Shown here piece by piece: positions 54,101 through 62,100 of a stretch of DNA of 64,000 nucleotides. The stretch lies in the NCBI RefSeq assembly GCF_000327385.1, contig NW_008709716.1, forward strand, positions 1,081,297 through 1,145,296, given 5' to 3'. The notes under the pieces were generated by a model. The model was not told the origin of the DNA. It saw only the letters and a program-made list of their open reading frames with translations, and did not search any database. This DNA is from Lottia gigantea. Taxonomy: Eukaryota > Mollusca > Gastropoda > Lottiidae. Within the stretch, counting starts at the first letter, position 1, and each line of letters opens with the position of its first letter. Both the position numbers and the translations under genes were made by a program.

Positions 54101-54281
54101 CTCTACTGTGCCTACAGAACGGACGGACGGACCGACATTTCTATGTGGGCGTATAAAAATTCTATTTTCTATTTTCAGACCAGTAAATTTCATCTACTAT
54201 ACTGATTTAGCTATGAAAGAAATATTACCACCACAAGCTACAGGTGATTGGACTGGATTAAATTCACATTTCAATTGCTAA
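36161..54281 (+). CDS. secreted EGF-like / clan GH-A glycosidase-like protein, 15 exons, complete
   Basis: Exons: 36161-36210, 36809-36954, 37256-37330, 37688-37817, 49180-49373, 49686-49823, 50057-50289, 50486-50689, 50836-50997, 51282-51449, 52180-52284, 52494-52695, 52894-53153, 53345-53493, 54179-54281. They join in phase with GT-AG introns into 772 residues. A signal peptide (MKVLLVLDICCLIGLV) is encoded mostly by exon 1. Residues about 21-130 are cysteine-rich EGF-like modules. Residues about 135-265 look like a beta-sandwich ending in NPNNPVRNLRLIAPGYE. The barrel follows, with YSNEVWN (Glu398) and VMYEGGP (Glu545); the Asn-Glu pair and the second Glu 147 residues later fit the acid/base and nucleophile of clan GH-A, which is inference. 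A glycine- and cysteine-containing tail of about 100 residues closes the protein. Similar YSNEVWN/YEGG proteins, largely uncharacterised, occur in marine bacteria and invertebrates. Substrate unknown; extracellular polysaccharide is a guess. Intron 4 (37818-49179) holds a Polinton. The exon 6/7 junction is the least certain. Confidence 0.88.
36350..36485 (+). mobile_element. tRNA-derived SINE, copy 1 (5' truncated)
   Basis: Box B of the pol III promoter, GGTTCGAATCC, is at 36389-36399, followed by CTCAAGGTAAGAAAAATTCTG and the body TTTCGAGAGTCGG...CTCTCACCCCCTAATAC. No box A is present upstream. It shares head and body with the copy at 36590. It lies in intron 1 of the EGF/GH-A gene. Confidence 0.7.
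36590..36747 (+). mobile_element. tRNA-derived SINE, copy 2 (both pol III boxes)
   Basis: Box A TAGCTAAGTCGG (36604-36615) matches TRGCNNARYNGG, and box B GGTTCGAATCC (36658-36668) follows 42 bp later, the spacing of a tRNA-type promoter. The body repeats the TTTCGAGAGTCGGCTCTCAC block of copy 1. Same orientation as copy 1 and same intron, about 110 bp away. The family name was not determined. Confidence 0.78.
38032..38108. repeat. 20-bp perfect inverted repeat at the left edge of the Polinton
   Basis: GACCTTTCAATATGTTCGCA (38032-38051) and its exact reverse complement (38089-38108) flank a 37-bp loop that contains GGGGATTCCCC. The right arm overlaps the sequence taken as the left Polinton terminus (AAAGGTCCCC from 38102). 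Confidence 0.9.
38600..39784 (+). pseudogene. Polinton capsid-like protein
   Basis: Fossil part. The translation contains PIFCFDLSAHQEDLF and VNINIHIEKTQG near the C-terminus, which resemble capsid proteins of Polintons and adintoviruses; the major (double jelly-roll) capsid is the likely assignment. It stands first in the plus-strand arm, ahead of the packaging ATPase. Broken. Confidence 0.65.
39800..40404 (+). pseudogene. Polinton small hydrophobic/core-like gene(s)
   Basis: Fossil part. A glycine/alanine-rich hydrophobic stretch (GGLIAADAIAGGTAAG) near 40014-40070 resembles the small pX/pVI-like proteins carried between capsid and ATPase genes in this family. It is followed by a frame rich in lysine and glycine. 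Assignment is by position and composition only. Broken. Confidence 0.45.
40416..41138 (+). CDS. Polinton genome-packaging ATPase
   Basis: An open frame of 240 residues with a Walker A motif (GSFGSGKTHL) near residue 23 and a hydrophobic strand ending in two acidic residues (LILFDDCV) as Walker B. It matches the FtsK/HerA-type packaging ATPase expected between capsid and penton genes. This part looks whole. Confidence 0.88.
   Translation: MGKKFKHSEIFPSNPMLMCICGSFGSGKTHLTFNMLTTPNLLDFDSLYIYTTTPEQSYYQFLKALEYLPKKDVQDIFQYYEENEEEVEIKDIVENLIKSKNPFFNPTDIKVFLTKNVNDLDSNIDSNRKNLILFDDCVAQRNQAVQQEYVTKGRHHNCHCIYQFQSFYGMDSMFIRKNANCFLLFDDKNLSQIIQSINHGMDRAAFKEVCKAQWRNPDDHGYVFVNTRKPAGERVMIGIC
41150..41998 (+). 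pseudogene. Polinton unassigned gene(s)
   Basis: Fossil part. Coding-like sequence between ATPase and penton-like genes, including acidic stretches (DDGYEVDEVDDYAED near 41720). No family could be named. Broken. Confidence 0.4.
41988..42682 (+). pseudogene. Polinton penton-like (minor capsid) protein
   Basis: Fossil part. The pattern SLNALLGFDKQIY, DVINIHCNLINGEF and YLPLNSFMIKDINLEI resembles the single jelly-roll penton/minor capsid proteins of Polintons. It is the last gene of the plus-strand arm. Broken. Confidence 0.65.
42722..44900 (-). pseudogene. Polinton protein-primed DNA polymerase B
   Basis: Fossil part. KLLGKSLYG (motif B region) and TDTDSLYI (motif C) mark a family-B polymerase of the protein-primed type. 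Convergent with the penton-like gene. Broken, with several breaks. Confidence 0.85.
44960..45420 (-). pseudogene. Polinton unassigned gene
   Basis: Fossil part. Coding-like sequence with a short hydrophobic region (LMLPIIVPTVLAAFTAV) and charged helical stretches. Not assigned to a family. Broken. Confidence 0.4.
45654..46397 (-). CDS. Polinton unassigned protein
   Basis: An open frame of 247 residues with beta-rich composition (for example EFPFRGKIVIEIIFPMQVKV). It lies between the fibre-like gene and the unassigned gene nearer the polymerase, and was not matched to a named family. A virion-surface role together with the adjoining fibre-like gene is only a guess from position. Confidence 0.45.
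   Translation of the reverse strand: MKQKKNIAALEKNLKKENKSYYFNLPFRSLRRGDASITTNVDKSMEFEYKKYGFTANIRVYEPDDYPSKMFDSDPPSEFPFRGKIVIEIIFPMQVKVDSIFFRQKSLSSNKKFNARKVLQFINGTENVETRELEINDENSKNYNLYEIKTSGKYIDRFRMLILPDKENDYLSLSEFNMILETESPPSMNIFRNPEPKKEANMSYQFLRATGFEYVKLYFVNNSYSFEYTSSTDLFTSIDIHKSQQDK
46418..47224 (-). pseudogene. Polinton fibre-like coiled-coil gene with repeats
   Basis: Fossil part. The start region has GDTLQGDLDMNNFKVTNL and NDAVHKKYL, a signature seen in fibre and tail-fibre proteins, followed by long heptad-rich sequence. A 48-bp tandem repeat (16 residues per unit) lies at the far end. Broken. Confidence 0.6.
46425..46662 (-). repeat. 48-bp in-frame repeat in the fibre-like gene
   Basis: The forward-strand unit ATTTGTTGTTGAATATAGGT, then TTTGATTTCGCTATCATCAA, then TATTTTGT is repeated about 4.5 times with few substitutions. 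The length, 48 bp, is a multiple of three. Confidence 0.9.
47274..47630 (-). CDS. Polinton adenain-like cysteine protease
   Basis: An open frame of 118 residues with GVHHSTLYKDSSNNLYFFDS, the His-region pattern of adenovirus-type maturation proteases. It lies between the fibre-like and integrase genes, as in other family members. This frame looks whole, though short. Confidence 0.75.
   Translation of the reverse strand: MNIFLDKYGTVTTTNFQLMRWANELNISTFYYCMRDKINNLKYKKGKFYAITNIHTSDQKGVHHSTLYKDSSNNLYFFDSFEPTEEIMKLTNKPMKCSTFQIQFKSFVDSFHFGFYIN
47640..48480 (-). pseudogene. Polinton rve-type integrase
   Basis: Fossil part. WVDKGSEFYNKNM and an ERYNRTLKNKLFKKF stretch belong to the retroviral-type integrase core, followed by a KFKVGDRVRI chromo/SH3-like tail. 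It lies near the right end, as expected. Broken. Confidence 0.88.
48480..48965 (-). pseudogene. Polinton PLA2-like gene
   Basis: Fossil part. YTGPGTRSDLRLD and VDRVDAAALKHDILY resemble the phospholipase A2-like domain found in some Polintons and in parvovirus VP1. It is the outermost gene of the right arm. Broken. Confidence 0.55.
51462..51780 (-). repeat. dispersed ATACGCCCAC-ended repeat, full-length short copy
   Basis: One end is the hairpin ATACGCCC...GGGCGTAT, followed by GTGCCGTCACCCATGTCCGT. The other end is GGCGTATATTACCTTGCCTG, then GCAAGCTATCT. It contains a single internal unit, so at about 0.32 kb it is the best view of the minimal element. It begins 12 bp after the donor site of exon 10 (51449) of the EGF/GH-A gene. 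Confidence 0.8.
53600..54157. repeat. variant dispersed repeat with internal inverted duplication
   Basis: Sequence of the form TACCAAGTTTCAT...CTACAAGC...GGACGGACGGACCGACATTT ends in TATGTGGGCGTATAAA, the family's terminal motif. Inside, CACTGCATGAGATAAAATAT (from 53629) and TACCAAGTTTCATACAAACC (from 53762) both recur inverted and side by side at about 53815-53888, with (AT)n following. It fills most of intron 14 of the EGF/GH-A gene. Confidence 0.7.
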
Positions 54282-54519
54282 TAAACATTATCTAATTGGG
54301 CTCTTATTATTTTAAACAAAAACAACACGCATTAGTCTTATGTTGGGCAACGAACGCGATATATGCGTTATATACAAATGCAAAAAATGACCAATATAAA
54401 TTAATTGGTCAATATGGTCAATCGAAAATTGAACAGATCATTATAAAAATGACAAATTGTAACCGTAGAGTTGATTACGAACACTACAAAATATTCGACA
54501 GTTCATTGTAAAATTTAAT

Positions 54520-54525
54520 AATAAA
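54520..54525 (+). terminator. candidate polyadenylation signal of the EGF/GH-A gene
   Basis: AATAAA about 240 bp past the stop codon. A second AATAAA overlaps the stop itself (54280-54285) and is less likely to be used. Confidence 0.4.
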
Positions 54526-54547
54526 GAAATATACTGATAATATTGAT

Positions 54548-55000
54548 AATTCAACCTTCAATCACACACTACTTTGAACTTTTTGGGCGATACTGAATAA
54601 GTTCTGTCAAAATCTGTCAAGAATTGAAGTGTTTAAAAGCTAAAATTTGAAACGGCTTTCAAGAACGAGGTCAATAAATCTTATAAAACATTAGTTTTTT
54701 TGATTTTCGATAGCGTTCATGCATGGGTGATAATAAACAATTTCACCAAGTTTCTTAAAAATTAGTCAAGAATTGTGCCTTATCTGGTGTTTACAAGCTA
54801 GAAATTGAATGAGTTTCCAAGAACAAGGGCAATAACTCATACTAAATATTTTTCAATTCTTCTGATTTTCAAAAGGGTTCATCCCTGGGTGATTACGAAC
54901 ACTCACACCAAATTTTGTCAAAATCCGTCAAGAATTGCGTCTTGTAGAGTGTTTACGAGCAATTGATGGCTGGACGGACGGACGGACGTCTGCTAGAATG
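54548..55000 (+). repeat. dispersed ATACGCCCAC-family repeat, internal units
   Basis: About two and a half internal units with GTCAAGAATTG, AACAAGGGCAATAACTCATA and the run GGACGGACGGACGGACG at the right end. Both terminal motifs are missing. It lies between the convergent EGF/GH-A and TBK1-like genes. Confidence 0.7.
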
Positions 55001-55937
55001 TAGTCCAACGAATGAAGTCACGTGAGCAACTAGCGGATTCCGTATCAGCAGAAAAATTTCTATGGAACACAAAGTGGGCCATATTCTTATGTTGTTTCAG
55101 TGACTTTTAGCAATAAATCACGCTACGTATCTTATTTTGTCAGTCACTATTTTATTTTAAAATCGTGGTTCTTTATAGGAATTGTCATTAGTTATAATGA
55201 ATTGATATTGAAGATAAATACTAAGAGAAGTTAATTATACCATCCGGTATCCATACAACGTGTTTTTCTAGACTTATTTATAGATCAAACATTGTACACG
55301 AAAATAGGTGACGCATTCTGCCGCTGTTGCCGAGTTGGTTGCTCATGAAATATGGGTCAAAGTGAAGGATTCATAAAGAAAATCGAAACAAACCAATTTT
55401 TATTAATATGTAGAATATCTGAGGAAACATCTAAGATATAAAAAAATTTTTCATTTTTTTAACTTTGACGAAATTCGGTGTTGAATCCTTATATCCACGA
55501 AAATAGGTTACACCACTGTATATCATATTACATATTGACGAAATTAGAAAGAAAACTATGGGACAATATAAAATAAATCTATTAACTTTGTATGCCCTCC
55601 ACGAGGGATGATGAATAGACAAATCTAATACCCAATGGCAGAGTGGGATTTGGTGTTTAAATAGATGGATGTATCCCTACTTACAGTTTAGTAATCATTC
55701 ACTATAAATGTTAAGTGTTAAAGTAGAATTTTCGATTCAAGCTTACAGATAAATATGATTATAATGTATCTAATAGTACATTTTTCAAAAGCTAATAGAT
55801 TTTAATATACATTTTCATTGAAAAAACTAATAATGAAAGTATCATAAAGTACTTTGTAGTTAGCAATATGAAAATTATTAACCTGAAAAGTGGACAGATC
55901 TAACTATGATTACATCTCATACAAATTAACAAAATCG
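55001..55937. other. no gene seen between convergent genes
   Basis: AT-rich sequence that should include the 3' flanks of both neighbouring genes. No coding or repeat feature is supported. Confidence 0.5.
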
Positions 55938-55956
55938 TTTAATTCACGATTTTAAT
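55938..55956 (-). terminator. possible polyadenylation signals of the TBK1-like gene
   Basis: Two ATTAAA hexamers on the minus strand (55938-55943 and 55951-55956), about 200 bp past the stop codon. ATTAAA is the common variant signal, but chance matches are frequent in AT-rich DNA. Confidence 0.22.
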
Positions 55957-56150
55957 AAGAGGAACTGACACTTATTATGTATTTGTGCCTTTCAATGATT
56001 GGAATGCGTTGGATGTCAAATTAAATACATTGGATAGAGGAAACCAAGAAAAATGTATCGAGACAATGAGTGTTTTTGATAATAAAATTGATGATAATTA
56101 TTGAGATCGTGCTGGTAATTATATAGTAAATTGGTCCAGGTTACAGGCAA

Positions 56151-59100
56151 TTATAATATTAATGTTCCCATAGTTTGATCTTCTGATGAAGATAACACAG
56201 TACCACGAACATCTAAAGACATATCTTCTGGTTGGTAGATATCTGGTAAATTATTGGTTAAATCTTTTAATTCGGAAGATCTAAAAACAATTCAGTGAAC
56301 AATTAATGTCGCAATGTGGGCTTGTTGGGTGGCAATCATGGTGGGTTTGTTGGAAATTTGCCGTAGAAAAAAATCTCGTACACTATTTTTCTATTACATG
56401 TCAGATCAATTCTTTGAATGAGAGTAGCCCGGAAAATCTGGCACCACCCAGTTCTTCAGACGTGATCTACGGATGTGGAACTTGTACTACAAAATTATCG
56501 GGCTAGAATGATAGTAAATAATTCAAACATGTCATGATAATTCTATGAAATCTTTTGACTCTTTATCGACTTCCCTATGTATTGTTTCGAGTCCCCATAG
56601 TCAAGATTAGGCGGATACATATCTACATTACCTCTTTGAATGTGTATCTATAAAAGATCTGTCTCTTTTCAATATGTCTACTTCTTCCTCGAGACAATCG
56701 GGTGATTCCTGAAATTGTTAACCACTGATAACAACTCTGCAATGTAATCTGCTAAACTGCTACAGGAACTTTGAACTGTCTCAATACAATTGACAAAACC
56801 TTCCACCCAATTAAATTATGATTTCTTTTCTGACAATGATCATTATGTACAAGTTAAAATTAAACACTATTATGAATTCAATATTATGATATTCAAGATC
56901 AAATATAAAATCGATGACAAATGTAAAAATATTGCATTTTTTCTCCATTTCAGACCGTTTTCAAAAATTGAGAAAAGCAACAAAAAATAAGTTTCATACC
57001 TCCCTCAGCACTTTCAAAACACAGATATTTGATACTCTGACGTTTTCCAGCCGTTTCAAACATTTCTCTATTTTTTCTGAAGCTTCTATATGGGTGCTAG
57101 AATAAAATCATAAAGTGATTTTTAAGGATAAAACACATACAGCAAAAGGAGCTACTGTGTCATGGACCGTATTGAAATAATTTTCTTGTTACAAAGTATC
57201 AGTAATATATAACAAACATACCAAGCCCATGAATTGATCTTGTCTTGTAACAGCCTGGTTTTAACCAAACAGTGATTCTTCCATAATGATATCACACATT
57301 CTTCAAGCTGCACCAACTTCTTTCTGAAAACGCATGTGTGGTATGTCACACCTTAAGGTATAGCATCAACGTATGACACTTTTTCAAACATACTGGCATA
57401 CGCTGATATAAGTTCAGGGTACTCTGCGTAAGTTGCATATGTTAACACGCTGACATGCGTTGAGCCTCTTTAAAGATGGGTTCCCTTATTTTCATTTATG
57501 AAAATGAAAACGCTAATACTTCTATGAATAGAAAGTAGAGCCGATCTAATTGACTTGGAAAAATACCGGTTTGTTTCACATATCCCTAATTTATTAATTA
57601 GCTAAATTAGAAGAGGCCATCTAAACCTGTACGAAGGGCGAGGAAAGGATGACTAAAAGGCGCAAACAAGTGCAAAGAAGATAAAACAAGAGCAAACAAG
57701 CGCAAGCAAAGCACAGACAATCTTCTAGTGTGCAAATTACAATAGTAGACCACTTGTAAATTAATTAATTTGGATTAAAATAACGGGAGCGGCTCATCAC
57801 TTCCAGCAAAACTTGAATGATTTTGTCGGGGTTGGATCATTTAAATGCTGGTTTACAGGAAGTATTAGATCTTAAACCAGATTGTTACGAAAAGATTAAT
57901 TATTATTTAAAATAGAAAATAGTTATATGTTTCAAGCGAAATGATGTATAAGATTGTTAATACAGGAGAATCTCACGGACAGGCAATTAGTGTAGAATTA
58001 ACACCTAAAAGTGTAGTAGTTACTCAGTTTTGTTATAAAAAAAAAAGGGGGTGTGAATAGATTAACGGAACTGTCATGAGATTGTAAACCGGCATTGCAT
58101 TTGGAATAAATGGAATCAATGGATATATCTTGACAGATAGTCATTGAATGTGTCTGTGGACGGTTTTGCTCACAATTTACTTGTCAATATACTGATACGC
58201 GCAAGCCTGATGCGCATTCTTTACTCATATGCTCCGTATAAGTTCTATACGCGGGTCATACGCTTGCGGCACGCTAGAAACACTCTGTGATTCGCTGTAA
58301 TACGTTACCAATAGGTTATACGGTACCCAAACGCTTGTTTTGCATACATTAGCTTGGCACAGAATTCATTAACCGTTTGCAAGCGTATGAGACTGATTTG
58401 AGTTTGTGCTATACGCTATATACATACGCTGATACTATAAGTTAAGGTGTGACAGGGCCATGTTAGTTTTCCACAACGTGAACAAAGTTCAATGTTACAT
58501 CGTGCTTCGCCAAGTAAACTGAGCACTTTTAAGTGGAATGCTACGAAACCAATATTTTCTAAAGAAAATTAACGAAAATGGTTACTACAAATTACAGATT
58601 ATGTTACCGACATCAATGCTTTATCCGATTTTCTGATATGATTTTTACGGGTATTACAAAAGGAATTTGTAACCTGTAAGACGTGGCTATGAAATAAGAA
58701 CATACTTATCAGCGTTGTGTTGTAATCCATCATAGGGGGTTTTGGAACGATTAAATAAATCTTTTCTTCTCTGGCTGATTCTGTTAATGACAACACTAGC
58801 TTGTGACACTAGACATCTACATTTCTGTGAGCTGAAAACCATAACATAAAAAAGTTAACAGCAACAGAAATGAGAATATTTCAGGAGATAATTCCAATTT
58901 TCCATTTCCATTAAGCTGCTTCAGCGAAACTTTTTTAATTTTTAAAGTGACGTTTGAGTCCAACCAACATTTTGAAATAAACTGTCAATTTTCATTCCAT
59001 GCATATGTTCATTTCTATCTAAGGTTTCGGGTACTTAATACTAGGACGTAAGACAATTCACTCCCATCTTGTTGTTGTCATTATATTGACCCGATTACGT

Positions 59101-62100
59101 CTTAGTTTTCCATTAATTGCTCTTACAAGCGCTGATACTTTCAGCAGAAACACTCAGCAAAAGGTTCTAGGATATTATTTATTGATGAGAAGATTTTTTA
59201 TTTCTAAGGTCAGACCAATTTATTTTCTTGTTTGTGTATTTTTCCCTGAAAAATCTGTTATGTGAAAAAAGTCATATATTTTAGTAATAATGGGAGTTTC
59301 TGATGATTTATTTTTCTGTCGGGGATAGCTAAATCTGTTTTTCCGCTGATTTCTGGAAATTGAGGTAAGAGTGTCCGTAAAAGAAAAAAAAAAAACAATT
59401 GGTCTGACCTAAAAAATAAAAAATCTAGGCCAAAGGGTGGTTCTTAGGATCTTACCAAATAGATTCTATATAGCACCAATCATCACTAGCATCTATAGCT
59501 TCAGTTCGGAATGATTCTACTACAGACATTATATCTTCTTCTATTGTCTTTATAAGATTCTCAGTCTAAAAAATATCAGTCAGTTATTCCTATCTTACTA
59601 CATGTCATCATTAAAATATTGAACCGTCGTATAATTCTTGTTAAGTTCTTTATTATTTAAAGGGATTTGGGGTGATGAATAAAATAAAGAGAAATATAAT
59701 ATGACTGTGCTAAAATCTTGATATTTAAAATATCGTTAGTTTAGATTTCTATGTTTATTAATAAGTAATATATTTTCAAAAAGGTTAGAATAAATGACAC
59801 GATTTAGACTGGGATATACAATTGGATTAGTTAATTGTTAGTGATTCATAATGCATGTACTTACGTCGAATAAAGTTTTATCAACAGTTAATGGCCACAT
59901 GTCATATTGTTCAGAGACTTTAGATACAAAATGATGCATTTCATGATGAAGTTCCCAACTCTGTCTTCTGATTGCTTTAGCTAATTCAATATTCGTCTGT
60001 AATTTTTTTCTACAAATGCGAGCAAACACAGACATTTAATATCTTACACAGACAAAACAAATTTATGTTATGAATTCTTAAACTTACAATAAAATATGTT
60101 GGAATTCTTAAACTTACAGTTACAGTGGAGCCTCGTTTATCCGCACATTCCCGTTCCCGATAAAATCGTGCGGTTTAACGAAAATCCGGATAGTTGAAAC
60201 ATGCCATTCCATAACTAGAGTTATATTCCTTCCTATAAGGACACCTGTCAAATGTCACGTACGCAACACATGGTAGACACATGTGTACTTTATAGGGCCA
60301 ATACGTCGTGAAGAACCACGATTGTTTATAATTTTTCATTTTATTTCACTATCATAGTATAGTAATAACAATATCATTCCTTAAAATTAGGATTCGCTAA
60401 TTTATAAACATAAATTACCGTACCGTATCATCGTAGCGATAATGTTTGATGTGTTCCGTAGCCATGATGGAATTCGCGTATGACTGAACGAAAGAAAGCA
60501 TACACGTGATCATTAAATTTATCGCATATTCTCAAATAACGATTTATTGAACACCGGTCAACGAGGCATCATGAATAATGCTCATCGGGAAGCCAGTTTC
60601 GCTGATTTATAAACACAAATAATGTTGGACTGCTTAAACTTACAGTTATTTTGGACTGCTTAAACTTACAGTTATATATGTTGGACTGCTTAAATTTACA
60701 GTTATATATGTTGGACTGTTTAAACTTACAGTCAAATATGTTGGAAAGCTTAAACTTACATTTATATATGTTGGACTGCTTAAACTTACAATTATATATG
60801 TTGGACGGCTTAAACTTACAGTTATATATGTTGGACTGCTTAAACTTACAATTATATATGTTGGACTGCTTAAACTTACAATTATATATGTTGGAATTCT
60901 TAAACTTACAGTTATATATGTTGGACTGCTTAAACTTACAGTTATATATGTTGGACTGCTTAAACTTACAGTTATATATGTTGGACTGCTTAAACTTACA
61001 GTTATATATGTTGGACTGCTTAAACTTACAATTATATATGTTGGACTGCTTAAACTTACAGTTATATATGTTGGACGGCTTAAACTTACGGTAATTTATG
61101 TTGGAATTCTTAAACTTACAATAACATATGTTGGAATTCTTAAACTTACAGTTATATATGTTGGACTGCTTTAACTTACGGTAATTTATGTTGGAATTCT
61201 TAAACTTACAATAACATATGTTGGAATTCTTAAACTTACAGTTATATATGTTGGACTGCTTTAACTTAAGGTAATTTATGTTGGAATTCTTAAACTTAAG
61301 GTAATTCATGTTGGAATTCTTAAACTTAAGGTAATTCATGTTGGAATTCTTAAACTTACGATAAAATATGTTGGAATTCTTAAACTTACAGTTATATATG
61401 TTGGACTGCTTAAACTTACAGTTATAGATGTTGGACTGCATAAACTTACAGTTATATATGTTGGAATTCTTAAACTTACAGTTATATATGTTGGATTGCT
61501 TGAACTTACAGTTTTATATGTTGGACTGCTTAAACTTACAGTTATATTTGTTGGACTGCTTAAACTTACAGTTATATTTGTTGGACTGCTTAAACTTACA
61601 GTTATATATGTTGGACTGCTTAAACTTACAGTTATATATGTTGTACTGCTTAAACTTACGGTAATTTATGTTTGGATTATAAAACTTACTATGGTTTATG
61701 TTGGAATTCTACAACTAACAAATATATATGTAAACTTACAGTAATTTATGTTGTAGTTCTATTGTATTTTGCTGTAATTTTGATGCTATGTGACATTGCT
61801 TGGATAACATGTTCATGTGACCTCCAATCATTTTGGCTATCTGTAGATCATAATGCAAATCCATTGTAACACTGAATTTCAAATTTTTATCTGGGAAAAA
61901 AGAAAACCTGATATGAAACAAAACAAATTACTTTTCACAATACTTAAGATTTTAAAATTCGGATTATTTTATGAGATCTCTGGGATTTTGGGACCTAATG
62001 ATGCCCCTTTTTCACAAAGTCTGGTTTTGAAACAAATACTTCAAACCAAAATGCCACAACTGTCTTTGTTTCCTTGATGGGTCTGCTATAGAATTTGTCA

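Noticed and set aside
58660-58682. Extra exon of the TBK1-like gene after an acceptor near 58662-58680
   Set aside because: The 58706 donor joins the 57096 acceptor in phase and the resulting sequence aligns with the TBK1 helices, so an additional exon is not needed.
60651-61094. 147-residue plus-strand frame of LDCLNLQLYM repeats
   Set aside because: Same minisatellite on the other strand, with no other sign of coding.
60569-61441. 290-residue minus-strand frame with QSNIYNCKFK repeats
   Set aside because: It is the 30-bp minisatellite read in one frame; unit length divisible by three keeps it open. It lies within a well-supported intron.
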